A DNA stretch of 64,000 nt from contig JALJCS010000001.1 of the NCBI GenBank assembly GCA_023055355.1, forward strand, positions 68,613,381 to 68,677,380, in the 5' to 3' direction. The notes below the pieces were generated by a model. It searched no databases. It was not told where the DNA came from and worked only from the letters and a program-made list of their open reading frames with translations. The stretch is from Agelaius tricolor (taxonomy: Eukaryota > Chordata > Aves > Passeriformes > Icteridae). A program made the translations under genes and the position numbers. Position 1 is the stretch's first letter. Every line of letters begins with the position of its first letter. Of this stretch, positions 33,968-48,782 are shown piece after piece.

Positions 33968-36900
33968 ACCATATATTATTGCTGTTACAAATCCCCCAAG
34001 AGCTTCCAGAATAATCAGAAAGGAGTGTTGCATCCAGAGAAACCCCAAATCAAAACCAAAGGGTAGAAAGAAGAGATAAGGCATGTGGGGAGGTCACTGG
34101 TTGTGTGGCCACCCCATAGCAGCAGAGTCACACAGGGAAGGAGATTGTTACCATGGTGTGAGTGCCCACAGCAGTAATCCAGCCTGGACTGCTAAGGGGG
34201 AAGCAGCTCCGAGTTGTGCAACCTCCCACACGCTGTTGCGCACACAGGCGCTGCTCCCCGTGCACACAGCCATCTGTCTCCTCATCCCCCTTTGCCTGCC
34301 TTGGCAGCTACCTCCTTCTCCACATTTCCCCACCACAAACACAGTAGCCCTCCTCAAACATCCCTGCAGCAGGAGCTGCCACGGCCAGTGCTGTCCTTCT
34401 GATGGCTTGCCAGGAGGAGCTCAGGACAGGTCAGCAGGGAAGAGCAGTGCTCTCCTATGGGAAGGAGGAGAGGCTGCAGATGTGAGCGTGCACAGCCCAG
34501 CCCTGCTCAGCTGGGAGGGGAGAAGGGACCCACAGTCTGTCATGAGGCATAGAGGAAATGGGCTCATTCCTTATCCACCCAGGGATGACCAGGCACATTG
34601 CACTGCCTGTCGTTGGCCTACCAAAGAACTGCGCTATGCTCGGATTAAAGGCATTTTGCAGACACGTGTCACCTAGATCCTTTGTCCAAGTACCCTATGC
34701 CTGTTTGGATGTTGCTGACAGGGTGATGGTGGGAGCGGGAGCTCTGGGTCCACACAGACACTCACAAATGTGGGTGTTTGGCTGTCAGAGCATCACTCCC
34801 TCCCTGTTTTGCAGCAGCTTGAGTGTAGCTCGTAGCTCGGGTTCATGAACTTCAGTGTTGATCCTGGGGCTGCTGAGCTGGGCTTCAATCAATGTCTGGT
34901 ATTTAGTCCACTTCTGCCTTAATTATCTATCTTCAATATGGGGAAAATACAAATATTTCTCTGTTTTTCAGGATAAACACATTGCAAGATTGTGAAAGTC
35001 TGGATGAGGATCAGAAGATAAAAGTTCCTCTTTTCCTATTAAAATGGGTGAAGTTTTTATGGGAAGGGAGACAAAGCCTTTGCATTCTGTAGCAGAATAA
35101 TAGTTTCAGCCTGGAGAAGAAAATAAAAGAGACCTCTAGTAGGAAGCTCTTCCTTTTTGTCAAAGAGTTTCACTATAAGACATAACAGTTTCATATTTTT
35201 CCTTACAATCACTTTTCACAAATAAAAGATAAGCTCTTGGTTGAATGTTCAGCACCAAGCAGCAGATAATGAAGTGGGAATTTCTCACATCCTGATGACA
35301 CTGAGAAAACAATGCCTTTGTGAAAAAAAGCACTAAAAGAGCAGTTTCACAGCTAGTTGATCTTCCTGCTCCTATCTGAATAACAGTTTTTCTGGGTCTG
35401 CAACCCTTTTCCCTCTACCTCTTCCCTCAGACCTCTCTCTGCTCTTCGTTGAGGTTTTTTCTCCAGTCAAGTGTCCAGGAACACATAGGTCAGGGACAGG
35501 GTATGCACTTCCTCAGCTCTTGTCTCAGAGACAAAAATGAAAAGAACAAAAACACTAACCAATCCAGAGCTCCTCTGTATTTATAGCAATCATAATTAAC
35601 ATCCTCTTGAGCTGACCTGGAAGCTCCAGGGGTTTCTTTGCCTCTTAAGAGACTGCTTAGGGATATAAGCAGCTCTAGGAAAAGATCCCTGTGGAATTTT
35701 TAATTACTCCTACATGGGTCTGGGTCTTCCTCTTCATCTCAATATCCCCAAATATAAAAGGGAAACAACCAGCAGCATGGAGGTGTGAAAAGGGTGCAGA
35801 TCTCATCTGTTCCCCACAACTGCTCTGCCTGGCACAAGTCCTGCCAACATCAGAGCACCAGGCTTTCTTCAGGATTTTCTCAGCAGGTTTCCACAGACCC
35901 CATGTGCTTGGCCCAGCTTGTGATAAAGTTGCCAGCTATGCAAATACACGCTCTGCATGGTGTTTTAATAATTTGGAAAAAGAAAGGATTAATGCAGAAC
36001 CTCCTGATCTGACTCAAAGAAACTATTTTACCCCAGGAAAGAAAATGTGTGGTTGTCCACAAAGGTCTGTGAAGGGAACCGCACTCAGTAACCCAAGCTG
36101 TGATTATGAGCATTCAGCCAGCAGTTACTTGTGACTATTTTCCTGCTGTAGCAGAAAAATAAAGGCTGTTTAGTTTAGTCAGCTATTCCTCTTCTCAGTA
36201 AGACTTTAGGCTCCCTCCTAGCCCTGTTCCCCATCCGTCTCTGCGTTTACTTTCTCTTCCATGAGCTTGGCATCATGAAGTACCCCAGTGCTTGAAGGTT
36301 GACTAGGAAGGACCAGAATTCCCTACACATTACACCCCTTGTCTCAGAGGGCAATTGGTAATTTTGTTTTTCTTTAATTTGAAAAGCATTTATCTAATTG
36401 TATCATTACTTTTGTTTATATGATATTTGAAACCTCCCATTATTAATGTTGTCCAGCACATCAGTATAATAGTGCTTCTATTTGCTTGTTTCTCTGCCAG
36501 ATTTTCATGTTCTCACGCAACGCGCTTTCCTCTGGCTGATTATATTTTTGAGTGTGTGTTTTTTCAAAATCAGCCCAAATCTCATTTCTTGGAACAAAGC
36601 TGAAAATAAGGTTTGTTATTTCCTGTATTAAAGTGTTATTTTCTGATACCTCTATAGTATGCAATGTCTTTTTATCCCCTAGCAGGGACTGGAAATTTTC
36701 TGGCATCATAGCCTTACAATTAATGCAAATCTTTTGCCAGTTAAAGGACAAATATCTATTATAGGCCAAATTTCAGAAAAAAGCATTAATTAAGGATAAG
36801 TATTAAGGATATCCATGAAAACATAACATTATAGTGTTTTATTTTCAAGCCTTATTGATAATGTTTTCAGTATATTATTTATATGTGCTATTTTATTAAA

Positions 36901-39900
36901 GTACTTTGAAAACTTATTTTCCAAATCATCTTTTACACCTTACTGAGTAATTCCTTTAGCATTTTAAAATGCACAAACTTATGCACACAAACACAATAAA
37001 AAAGAGCTATAACTACAGCATTGATTAACAATAAATTCATAAATTAAAGTTTATGGGCTAGAGTAGCACAAATAATTATTACAATCAACATGAAGAGATT
37101 TTTTAAAATAACTTTTTAAATAGGAACAGTTGCAATGTGTGTTGTTTCCTCTATTGAAAGCAACTATTATTTGCCACTTCTGACACATTGCTATTTGAAT
37201 GAGAGATTAAAAATAGTGCCTCTTATTTTTCAGGCTCTGAAGCCACTCAGCTGGGAGGGCAAAGAAAAGAAGTGTTCACAAACCAAATTTGCCAGATCTT
37301 GATACTGATCCTAGCAGTGTAAGTCTGGAGTAAATCTACTCACTGTCTTCATGGGTATTCTGGAACAGTATAAAGCAAAGTGGTTTGATCCATTGCTAAT
37401 AACAAGATACAGAAGAACAAAAGGTTAAAAAAATGAAATGGAAAGAAGATAGGCTGCATCACAGTGATCACTGGTTTCTGGGCTGCTAGGGCAGAAAGAA
37501 GTATCAGCCTTTTGAGTCTCGCTGGCAGCGCATGTTTTACTTCAGCAAAAGGAACAAAGCTCTGCTCTAATCAGGTACGACTGTTCCTGCATTCCGTCAC
37601 ACCAGCTCCACAGATCACACCTTGCAGCCTTTTTTACAGCAGAAGTACCAGAATGGTCTGATACCTGCAGCATCTGCAGTCCCTTGCCGCTGACCAAACA
37701 TACCAGGGAGAAGCCAACCCCCAGTAGTTCCATAAAGGACCATGCATTTTTCCACTTCTACTTTCACCTCGTGTTTTGGGTGCCTCCCTGTTATGTCCTT
37801 GTGGCATGGTCCACACAAGCTGCCAATACTGCCAATGTGGTGCATAACAAGTTGACTGCATACAGAAATATGGTTTTATACCACATTGCTTTTCTTTTTG
37901 TGTGTGTTAAGTCTCATGTCTTCTATGTTTGTGCAAAGGAGGTAATAAAATCCGAGGGGAGGTCTTGAGATGTTCATCATGTGCAGTATAATGTTTTGTT
38001 TCAGTATGAAACAGCTGTATAAGGATTATAAAAATGTGATTTGCCAAAAATATTTCAAATATTTGAAAGAGGACTTGGTGTCATTTTCCTTATAAAAATA
38101 ACCAGTTCCTTCTGTGTTGACTAATGTGATGTACATAAAGTGTTTTGGCAGCTGTACAGACCGAGGTGTTTCAGCTGTTGTTCATATAGACAGATCATTC
38201 TAGAGATATACAGATGTGATGCACATTAAAAATGTAGCACTACAAGCTTTTGTAACATTCATAGATGTTTAAAGAGGTGAAGAGCAAAACCTTGACATTC
38301 AGCTGGCATCATACTGTTTTCGTTGGGGGAGGAATTGTGTTCATAAAGTCAGGAGCAAGACCTCAGGACCAGTCCTGTGTTAAACACTGCAGCTGGAGCC
38401 CAGAAGAAGGTGAGGAAGCTGCAGAACACTGCACGGATGCCACCATGCAAGAGAAATGCACTGTTAATAAAGCTACTGAACACTGATGCCAGGGCTCCAT
38501 GTTGGATTTCTATTTTATTTCAGAATGTCCACGGGGTCCTACATGCCCCTGGGTGCCAGAACATCATGGAGGTATTGGCTGAAACCAGATTCCTCTGTGC
38601 CTCCCACACCTCTGCTGAGGAGAAGTATATAATGTCCATGAGATGGGGCCATCCAGACCTGAGGATGCCTTTGCAGGAGCAGCAGAATGCTGAAGCCTGG
38701 AGCATGTCTACTGTGCCAGCTACAGGGCAGGAGCCACTTGTCTACTTGCTTGCTGACAATGTTTGTAAGGGATTGCAGAAATCCTGGCAACAGATCTGAC
38801 CCAACTGTTTGATGTGCAGAAAAATGGGCTCACACACAGAAAACCACATGCACAGCAAACTTCTCCTTGTAGAAATGAATCCTCTGAGCCTGCCCATTCT
38901 GCTATCCATACACAGCAGAGCTGGATTTGTTAGATTCAATGTACATGAGCTGGAAAACTCATCTGATCTGATCATGTGCTGGAAGCCTGACACATCCAGA
39001 ATATAAAAAGGCTAACAGCACACATGCTCTGCATTGCACACAGCCATTGTCTAATATTTCAGGGAAAAAAAATAGGAGCCCTGAGCCACTTTATCATATA
39101 ATTAGAGAGACCCCAGCTGTGTTCACCTAGCAATCCCTTTGAGACTCAGGGCTCACTAAGCCCTGTGTGTATCACTGTGTTCTTGTTAAGTGTTCAGTCT
39201 TACACCAAGACAAAAATAGACTCCTTACATAAAAAAAAAAAAAAAGGATAAACTCAAAGACAAAGAAAGACAGGACTTACCAGAAACTTAGAAATAATTG
39301 ATTCGTACTCTTTAATAAGTAAAAGCATCCATCTGAGCATCCAGGCAAAGGAGGGATAGTATTTGGAGCATCTTACACTAAGGCTTAAAATACAGAAAAG
39401 AAAATTTATTTTGAGGGGAAAGGTAGGAATGTGAATCACAGGAAAGTCACAGGACTGCATAACAAGAAGATCCCAGTAGGTGGATCTTGCACCGGCTCAT
39501 TTTTTTATTTTATGAAATAGAATCCTGATTGGTAAAATTCCTTAGGTCTTAAATTATCATCACTGAACAGAGGCATGAACCTTCAGATTTTTGATACATA
39601 TGTGACTTAATACATAGCTCTGGATGCTCTACTGTATTAGAGCTTTTTGCTATGCTGTGGTTTGAGTGGGAAGGGGAAGGTTGTGCTACAAAAATGAACC
39701 AGCTAACATATTGAAGATAGATTGTTTTGATTTATTACATAAAAATGGCTGGAAAGAGAGAGAACTGAGGTCAGCATACATACCCCCTTGTGCTGTGACA
39801 CACACACTGCCATTTTCTAAGTTGTGAGAGTAATGGATATGCATAATGCAAAGCGTGCTACTGCAAAATGTTCTACAGTTTCACCTCTCATGGGTGAAAA

Positions 39901-42900
39901 CACAAGCCCCAAGCCGAGGATGCCAATCATCCTTAAAGATGCACTTTGAATCATGCAGAGCTGAGCCTGAAAACACTAATACTGCAGCTTGCTCCAGGCA
40001 TAACTTTAGAGATATGAAAATTTCACTTTATTGTTTATAGATTTTGTTAATAATGTAGCAATAAAATTCTTCCCCAAACAGGGGAAGAGCGGGTCCAGCC
40101 TATGCCTCCTTTCAGGTGTTAAACAAATATCAGAAAATAGCTTCCACTCAGAAATGTCAAATAACTTCTCAAAATGAAGAAAAACCTTTGTAAATATGCA
40201 AAGGTGAGCAAACAGATATAGATATCTTTGGTTTGTAACAGCAGAAATACAAAACTTTTCATGCTGAAGATTGAATTTGTCCCCATTGAAAGAAGCAGGG
40301 AATCAACAGAATATCCCCCAAGTTGTGCAAATATATAAACAGATCTGCAATTTTAAGATGGAAACATGCAGACACCAGCGATCTGCATATATCAATATTT
40401 TGATAGTAAATGTACACGAGTCTTTACACCTGACCACAACCTGCTATTTTTAGTTTGAATTTACACTAAATAGGCCAACCTTCTTCTAATTTCACAGCTT
40501 AATTACTCAATGCAGACAGCTTCCACTTAGGACACATAAATACCTTGTCTGTATTGCTTCCAAAGGTAAGTAGAAAGAAACCTGTATTTTAATGAGCATT
40601 AGGAAGTTCATAAGGCTGATGCTTCTAGGGTTTAGCAAGTAATTATATTTATTCTGTAAATACTAGCTGTTGCATAGGCCTCCAGATATGTTGCCTGACA
40701 CTAGCACAGCAAGAATGCCAGGTCAAATGCAATTAGACTGGAAGTAATGTTGGAGTAAAACTCAAATCTGTAATAGGAGGAGAAGCTGACAGCAAAAGCC
40801 CATTTTCTCCCTCATCATTGAGGTCACGGATTGTACAACAGAATGCACTTACTGCACTACATCTCTCCATCACTGTAGCTAAGCAAAAACAAATCAAAAA
40901 TATATTTCTTATTTAAGATCCAGCTACAACTCAGATCTCAGCCTCTAGACTCCCTTAAAACCCTAATGTTCACACAAAGCTGTAAGTCAAATACAAGAAT
41001 ATTTTTCCTTTCTGTTGCTTTTTTTATCCTCCCAAGACCAAAATTCCTCATGACATTTTGTGTGAACTTCCAATAAATTGTGCCACAAAATGGAGGAAAG
41101 GAAAATAAAGTCCTTATTATTTTAACATCTCAGTGTTGCTTTTAAGGAGCTGGTACATTTTTAAATCACTGGTTGCTGTCTTGAATCATCACTGAGAAGA
41201 CAGAACTAACATGTACCTTGAAAAATCCTTGTTGAAACACTCTGGAATAAAAACCAAACTTTATTTACATGAAGGAAGGATTTAAAAAGGCTCAAAAAGT
41301 GGGTTTTGCTTCTATTCCTCCAGTAATCAACAAGAAAAATATTTGATATTTGCCTAAAATAACACCTGTGAATGGATGCTTATTTCAAAGAGCTATTTAA
41401 TTTCATTTTATAAACCTCTTATGCAGAATAACAAGCCTTTCATACTGCATTTGTTAACATATTGCATGTCAGCAAAAAAAACCTGATTACCAGGATTATT
41501 TTGACAGGTACTAATATTTGGGATTTAATTGTTTAGTTGGCATTTAGTTAATTATGTCTTAACTTTTTTCTATACTGAGAGGTGCTGAATACTTGCAGAC
41601 AGTACTGAAGGAATCTATAGTCCTTTCATGAATTTTTAAAAGGCAAAAAAAGGAGGGTTATACAAAATTTGGCAGTTCTCAACAACAGCGATGGTGTTTC
41701 ACAAGGATATTTAGAGTGGTCATTAGCTTTTGCAAACAGGTTTCGCGTGGTGGATGAAAAATTAAACTTGAATTATTGTCACTTGTCCTTCATATCATGT
41801 GTGAAGGTCTATGCATTTATGCTCCAGCAGCTTCTATGCTCAGGCCTACGATCCCAGTGGTGCTACTGGCATTTACCAGTTGTACTCTGAGAGCTGTAGA
41901 AGCAGCAAGTGAGGTGTTACTCACCTGAAAAAAGGGGTAGATATTTGAGTCCAGAACTCACAGTCTAACTCTCTAATGTTTTTAAAAAATTATTGCATAG
42001 TACAAAGTATTCATATGCAAAGGGGAAAACAGACAGCTCAGCTGGAAAAACACTTCCCTGACCTCAGTAGAAAAATGGATAGTGAAAGGTCTCCACTGGG
42101 AAGGAGGTAGAGAAACCAGGAACAAGACCACTGACATACTGCTTCCTTCAAAGAAACTGCAAAGCCTTTATTGTCCAGAAGGCAAAACCCAGGAACTGCT
42201 GTCCCCAGCCAAGGTACCAAATGAGGCCAGTTGCATGGTGGCTGCTGCAATGGGGGGACAGACCCTCTCTGCTCCTTCCCAGAAAAGACTCCAAGCTTGT
42301 TGCCACAGCATTCCTCCTCCTGCAGCCAAACACTACTGAACAATTCTACTCCATAACAGTGTACAGAAATATCCAAACAGATGGGAAGATAAACTTAGCA
42401 TTTCACACAGAAATATATCTGCATTGTGGACTCCAAAGAGGCACCACCAAGAAAGAGGGGTCCAGAAGTAACAAACTGGGTTTTTGTGGATTTGGGCAAT
42501 GACATGTATCCTGTTATCTCCGGCAGAAGCTCCATTCATGACAGGGGTCATCAGAAAACTCTATCTCCTATGCAACTTTCTGGTGTCCAACAGTCCACAA
42601 ACTGATGCTATAGCCTTTCCTTCAGCTACAGTATAAACAGAAGATTTTATAAGCCTTCCCTCCTCTGGTTTAGTTCCTCATTCCATAAAACTGATGGGAG
42701 CTTAGATAGGTCTGCTCTTTAGCTAGCTTGACTTAAAACTGGCCAGCAGATTCAGAAATGAATGGCAAGACAAGGAGTGTTGTCATACATTCCTTCTTTC
42801 TTATGGGAATTGGGCTAAAGATTGGGTGAGTCTAGTTCAAATGATAGAAGTTATTAGGAATTTATGGTAAAATATCTACTTAACTTATGGTCTGACTTCA

Positions 42901-45900
42901 GGGTAGAGTTTGGGGCGGGGAGATACAAAAGTATGACTTGATTCAAACTCATATTTCCATACCAAGTACTTTTTTAATTGTTCTGAAGTTTAATCTTAAC
43001 TCTAAATGTTTGGTGTTATGTTTTTTGGAAATTCCTAAAAAAATTGAAACCTTTTAATTACCAATATCTGTGCAACTTCTGATTAATATGGGGCTTATGC
43101 TAGCTGAATATCTAAATCAACTATTTTGCTATATCCTGGTACAACAAAAAAGCCTCCAATAATATTATTTAGGAAAACCATATTATCCCAGACTGAGTTC
43201 TGTTAAATTAATGGTTCCCCATGAAAACTGAAAACCCAAAGAGCTTTTTCACTGGCTTTCTGACTACAAACTCTCAAATTTATTAAGACTTTATGAATGC
43301 ACATTTTGTGGAAATAAATATATGATTTGAATACCACTTCCAAATAGTCTGAACTAGAAACACTTGTGAAGATAAAGGTATATCATTACATTGTACTGAA
43401 ACTTCTGGCTCAGGATACCAGTTACTCTAACATAGCTCCATCAAGACATTTGCTCTATGTTGGTGTGAAACTGGCTCAACAACTAGATTAATCCCTCTCA
43501 GTGCTTTTGCCTCTCATACTGACTTGCTTTACTAATTGGTTCCTCTCTTGAAGTTCCTGAGACATTTTCATTTTGCTATAATTTCCCTTCTGTCTTACAC
43601 CACTTTCTTTTAACCACCTGTAAGTGATTCCCTGCAGGATGGCCTAAGCTTTAGTTCAAATTGAACTATTGCTTTGTTTGCAGCAAAGAATAGCAAATTA
43701 AATTAACCTCTGAGGCAAATGAACGTTTGGCATGAAACTTGCTCTGAAAGGTTAATGAATCTCAGAAGTCCTCCGAAGTGAATGAACAAGGCTATACTTA
43801 ACCAATATAGCCATTATAAAACTCATGCAAAAAACACTCCAGTCCTAATGTAATCCCTCTGATTTCAGTGTCTGATATTTTCACAGTCTGATATTTTCTA
43901 CCTTATACCATAATAAATATTACAAAACAAATGTAACCTAAGAGACAGTTCAATTACTTATTGTTCATGCTGCCTGTGGTGCCAGATGAGGCCCCATCCT
44001 ACACCCAAGCACTGCACTGCAAAACTGATTGTCCATTTCCTAAAATTTCAAGAGTGTGCTCAGACCCAAGCAGTGACAAAGTCAGCACCCTCTGGAGAAG
44101 TAAACACTGGGATGAGAGGATGCCACCATCTTTCTTTTGTGCTCCTTGCTAGGCATCTCCCAGTAACACAGGATCTTACATAGATTTTGTGCTCTCTCTG
44201 TTCCATGTTTAAAAAAAATATTTATTTATTGATTTATTTTAGTGGAATAAAAGCAGCCAAATCTTCTCAGCTCTTTTGAAAAAGTGCTTAATAGCAATTA
44301 GCAGTGGTGATAAGGGATTGGGGATACTCACACCTGGGTCAATTCTAAGGAAGTGGGGCAAGAATGGCTAGAAACAGTGATAGATTCATGATTACCATTT
44401 ATAATACATTGACTCAGACATTGGTCCCTTAAGGATATCCCTTAGGTTAAGACTTACAAGCCTATGCCAGGACAGGTTTACCTGATATTCTTCAAAGTTT
44501 CTTCGCTAGTACTTTTAGTCAGTGTTGTTTTAAGGGGTGCAGAATGAAGGGGATTTCCATGGCTGCCTGACAGATTCTGACACCATCCAGCAAACAGTCC
44601 CACACTGCAGCTGGGCTATCCCTTTTCATGCCTTTATGCCTCTCAGTGTCAGGTAGTTGTGCAGGGAGGGCGAATCAGCAGCCAGTGAGGTCAGCTTCTT
44701 ATGAAGAGGATATGAATGTTATTTAGTCCCTAATAAATAAACAGAGAAGCACTTTCTCAGTGTTGAATGGCAAGAGAATCCATGTGGGACTAGGATCAGA
44801 AATACAGAGCTGAGGGTAAAGAATTTAAAATTAGGTTATTGTGGAGTTAACCCATTAAGCTGTAATTTAAACTACCTAAATGGACAGATCCATGTCCTCC
44901 ATCTCTATACCATCTTTTATTATCAACTCAGAAATAAGATACACGAGCTGGTAGCCTCTGTTTTATTATTCTGGATAGGAAGGGGGGAAAATGGAGTAAA
45001 ATTATGAGTAACTGTTACTTGTCTCTTTATTTGTATTCTGCCCTTTGCAGAGCATATTATAATGGAAGAGGGAACATTAAACCATCAGAGGCAGTTCATG
45101 GTTCACTGCAGATTATGGAGACTTGAAAAGAAAAACAAAATCAGTAAGCTTACCTTTTTATTCATACAATATTGCAATAGCTACAATGACTGGTGGGAAA
45201 TTTTCCCTCTGAACATTTTCATGTGTAAACATTTTGGAAGTTCCCTGGAAATTACAGTTAACTTGCAGAGCTCAGTATTTCTGCAAGCTTTTTTTTTTTT
45301 TTCTTGAATAACTCAAATGCATCTTCTTTAAAAGATTTCTCCTAACACAAGTTTAATTATCAGCAAGGAATATGCATCACATGCAGAGAAAAACAACAAA
45401 AAATCAGAAACTCCTTCCCTCTGCAAATCACATAACTGAAAGGAAAACAGCATTGCTTCTTCCTCACCACAATTCAGTAACATGATATTTGTATGAGAAT
45501 GAATCAAAACAACAGCATTACTTCATACAGTTTTGAATGACACAGGCATGAGAAAGTTGATTCCAGGTGAGTTAGAAATTGTATTCCTACATTTCTGCTT
45601 TTTCTCAGGACGCCTGGGCAAAGTCAGTACTGCTATTGCAAGTTGGAATCTTTCTTTTCAACCAAAGGAAAAGCATAACTTCCTTTTGTTAGACTGGCAT
45701 TATTTCTTTTTGCTTTTCTTTTCATTTAAAGAAAGAAAAGACCTCACGAATAAACCTACAGCTAGATTAAGGCATTTATTTGTGTCATCTCATTAAAACT
45801 TTGTAAGAGCTAAGGTTAACACTTTTTTCTAGCCTCTGTGCTAGGAACTAAGAATAAATTCCTGCTTACAGTTACAGCAGGGGTAGAGATCAAAGCATAT

Positions 45901-48782
45901 TTGAAACCGGGTGGAAACTGGGAGAAGTAAAGGGAGATAAAATCTGCTCCACAGTTTATAGCACCAGCCCTTGCCAGGAGTTCTCCAGGTCTCACCACTT
46001 CAGGGAATTCCCTGGCAGCATACCTATGCAAATAACTGTGTTTAATTCACTTCCTGAGTCAGGTCACCTGAAAAATCCTGCAGTTTCCCATTAGGATCAA
46101 TCTCTCCTTTGTGTTACCATTCTCACTTAAGGTTGCTGGTTAGGGTAAGCAGTTGCGTCTCCTGATGTGCGCTCCCCTTTTGCATCTTTGCAGCTACACA
46201 GGATCCACAAAAAACACAGGGCACAACAAGCATAGTGTGAATAGATAATACTTGGATAGTAAGGTTAACCATGCATAAATTAGTCTGGCCCTTCTTTTTT
46301 ACCTTTTTTTTTTTTAATTTTGGGTTATTGAGCATCATTTGTTTTGCTGCTAATTTGACCTTTTATTTGAGTTCAGATTTGTGGTTAGCAATTACATGGC
46401 AATCCCTTTGCTGCAGGAGCAAAGGTCTGGTATAAAGACTGCAAGAATGGTGAAAATGTTCTCACTCTGAAACTTTTAGGACTTATATGTTTCAAATGGC
46501 AGTCTATGGCTGATCAGTGTAAATCTGTTTAGTAATCAATGCAAAGTGCAGGTTCTGGTAATTCATTGTGTTGTCATTTAAAACAGAGGAAAAGATGAGC
46601 TACTGACATTTTTGTAACAAATTACACCAAGCTGGAAATTGGAGGAAAATTATTCAGGCAGTGTTTTGGATGTGAGGGATTTAACCTAAACCTAGGTTCT
46701 CCTGAACACCTGATTTGTTAAAGTAGGTATCTCAAAACTAAAAATTCTTTGACAAAGATAAAAGAAAGTGTTGATTCATGCCACCAGTATGGACTAGAAT
46801 ATCAAAATACCTTCTGATGTAGAGGATAACCAAGACAAGTAACTTCACATTCTTTCTTTTACTCTTCCCTATCTACCTGGTACACTAAAGGAGAAATGAG
46901 TTCATGCAAACCATGAAATCCTGGGCATCCTTCAGAGCAAAGAAATTCTCTAGCAGGAATTAAGAACAACCACAACTTTAACTTTTGCAGCCAAAGCAAG
47001 AGTCATCAAACAGAAAAAATTGTGGCTTGATTTTTTTTTCTGCTGAAGAAATGGTGCATTTGTCATTTCTGTATTTGTTGAGGTATTCATGCAGCTTACC
47101 TGAGTATTTTGACATCTTGCAAATATTTGCAAATAGAAATAGTTATAATGCATAGATTATGATGATTATGATGTTGATGATTTATTATTCCATGTGGCTC
47201 AGCTTAGTCTGTTAGTGAATTGGTTTTCAAGATCAACAAGAAAGCTCTTACCTGGATTTCTCATACCTAAAGCCAGGCAAGTGACCTACCACACCCAGCC
47301 ACATTCTTCTTAGTGTCTCTACCTCTTTACTTCAGAAATTCATTGCCTGCAATTCCTCTTCATGAATATACGCAAGCTGGCTCAAAGTAGCTACTTCTTG
47401 TCTTTTTACCCAAGTTTCTGAAGTTTTGAACCTGTCCACGTTAGAGTGAAACAGGTAAGAAAAGTACCTGTAATTTATATTGTCTGTCTTTGCATTTTCA
47501 GAGTTTGAAACAAACAAATACTATCTTTTCATTGCCTTCTGAATGATTTCTAATATTGCTTGCAGTCTTCCATTTTATTACAAGTCGTACATGATTTGCT
47601 TCATTTCTGGGCAAGTATACAAAGTGAAATAGAACCCAGTATCACAGGGTAAAACAAGAGTTAAATTATCTAATTTCTTTCATTAGAAATTGACTTGGGG
47701 CAGTTCAGTGTTGTCAATCTATTTTCAGGTAATTATCTTTTGGAGAAAGTGCAGCTGCTTGAGTAAACTGGCAGACTGCTGAGATTTTGGTAGCATAATC
47801 CAGCCAAGAATTATCTATGCTCGTTAAGATCTTCACTGCCAATGAAAACAGGATTATGCTTTGGACCCACAGTGCAAAATAAAAAACCAAACTAGCTGCC
47901 AGTGTGTTTGGATCAGCCAAATATTCCTTCTCAGCTCTTTCTTGCTTACCTCATCTTAGAAAAGCAATCTTGGTTTCAGTTTGCACCAGGCAACTTCTTG
48001 GCTACTGTTCACAACCGTTTTCTATTTCCTTAGAAAGGATGTAATCCCCTTAAATACTCAGCAGTTTGTGACACCCTCTTTCCTGAATACAAGCACTGCA
48101 ATGTGCAGGAGTTTTTATCAGTGACCTGTGGGTTGGTTACATATTAAAAATAAAAAACATGGTGGGAATTGAGCATGGCACTGTAGATGCATGGGCATGC
48201 CTTTCTTTATTTAAATGTTACTCTAGGGCCTCAGGAGGATATTAATGTGAGAAGGTTAGTCATGTAGGTTAAGTGTCTTTAGCTGAGCCAGGGCTCCAAA
48301 TAAAGATGGGCAGGTCTAGTAATAGGAATGGAGCCACACCAGTCTATACTGCAGTTATATGAAGAAGGCAAATTTTGTCATTAATATTAGACAGGAATGG
48401 CTTATTATCCAATGTTGAATCAAATATATGAAGATATTAAAATATTGTTTCTTTGTATTTATCCAAGCTTAGCTTAATTCTGAAAGGCTCCTGGAATTTT
48501 ATTTAAATGTTACTCTACCAAGTAACCAGATTACCAAATGGATTCAGGACATTCACAGAAAACTTGTGTCTCTGTCTTTCCTAGGCCCCTTGATATTTGT
48601 GCATTTGTTTTAAACATATTGATACAAAGTACAGAATGACAGTAGAATGATTTTAAAGGCAGCAATTATTTTCCTGTGGCCAGCCTTTTAAAATAAACTA
48701 TTAGCATAGTATCAATACAAATAATCTCAGAATTATCTTAGATGAACCCCAATGGCTGTAGTTCAACAGATCAACATGATTA
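33968..48782. other. long stretch with no recognised gene or repeat
   Basis: About 15 kb without a gene, an RNA gene or a recognisable transposable element. A GC-richer patch at 34080-34680 carries the longest frame of the window (197 codons, plus). It overlaps other frames in different phases, is dominated by Pro, Ser, His, Cys and Ala, and has no recognised domain. Frames at 35691-36134 (147 codons) and 38377-38799 (140 codons) are likewise unrecognised. Simple sequence includes an A-run at 39231-39245, a T-run at about 45288-45302, and an imperfect GAT/ATG tract at 47155-47185. A 20-bp direct repeat lies at 48206-48225 and 48498-48517. Confidence 0.5.
48206..48517 (+). repeat. pair of identical 20-bp direct repeats
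   Basis: TTTATTTAAATGTTACTCTA occurs at 48206-48225 and again at 48498-48517. The 272 bp between the copies are not similar to each other and contain no recognised element. It could be a relic of a local duplication or of an insertion. Confidence 0.55.

Noticed and set aside
35540..35700. CCAAT and TATTTATA motifs suggesting a second LTR
   Set aside because: No matching termini or flanking duplications could be located.
35691..36134. 147-codon open frame with a hydrophobic start resembling a signal peptide
   Set aside because: An overlapping plus-strand frame of another phase and an antisense frame are open as well. There is no domain, and the hydrophobic start comes from T-rich codons.
38377..38799. 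140-codon plus-strand open frame with AATAAA within it, considered as a retroviral LTR or retrocopy
   Set aside because: No TG...CA boundaries, target duplication, poly-A tail or protein similarity could be found.
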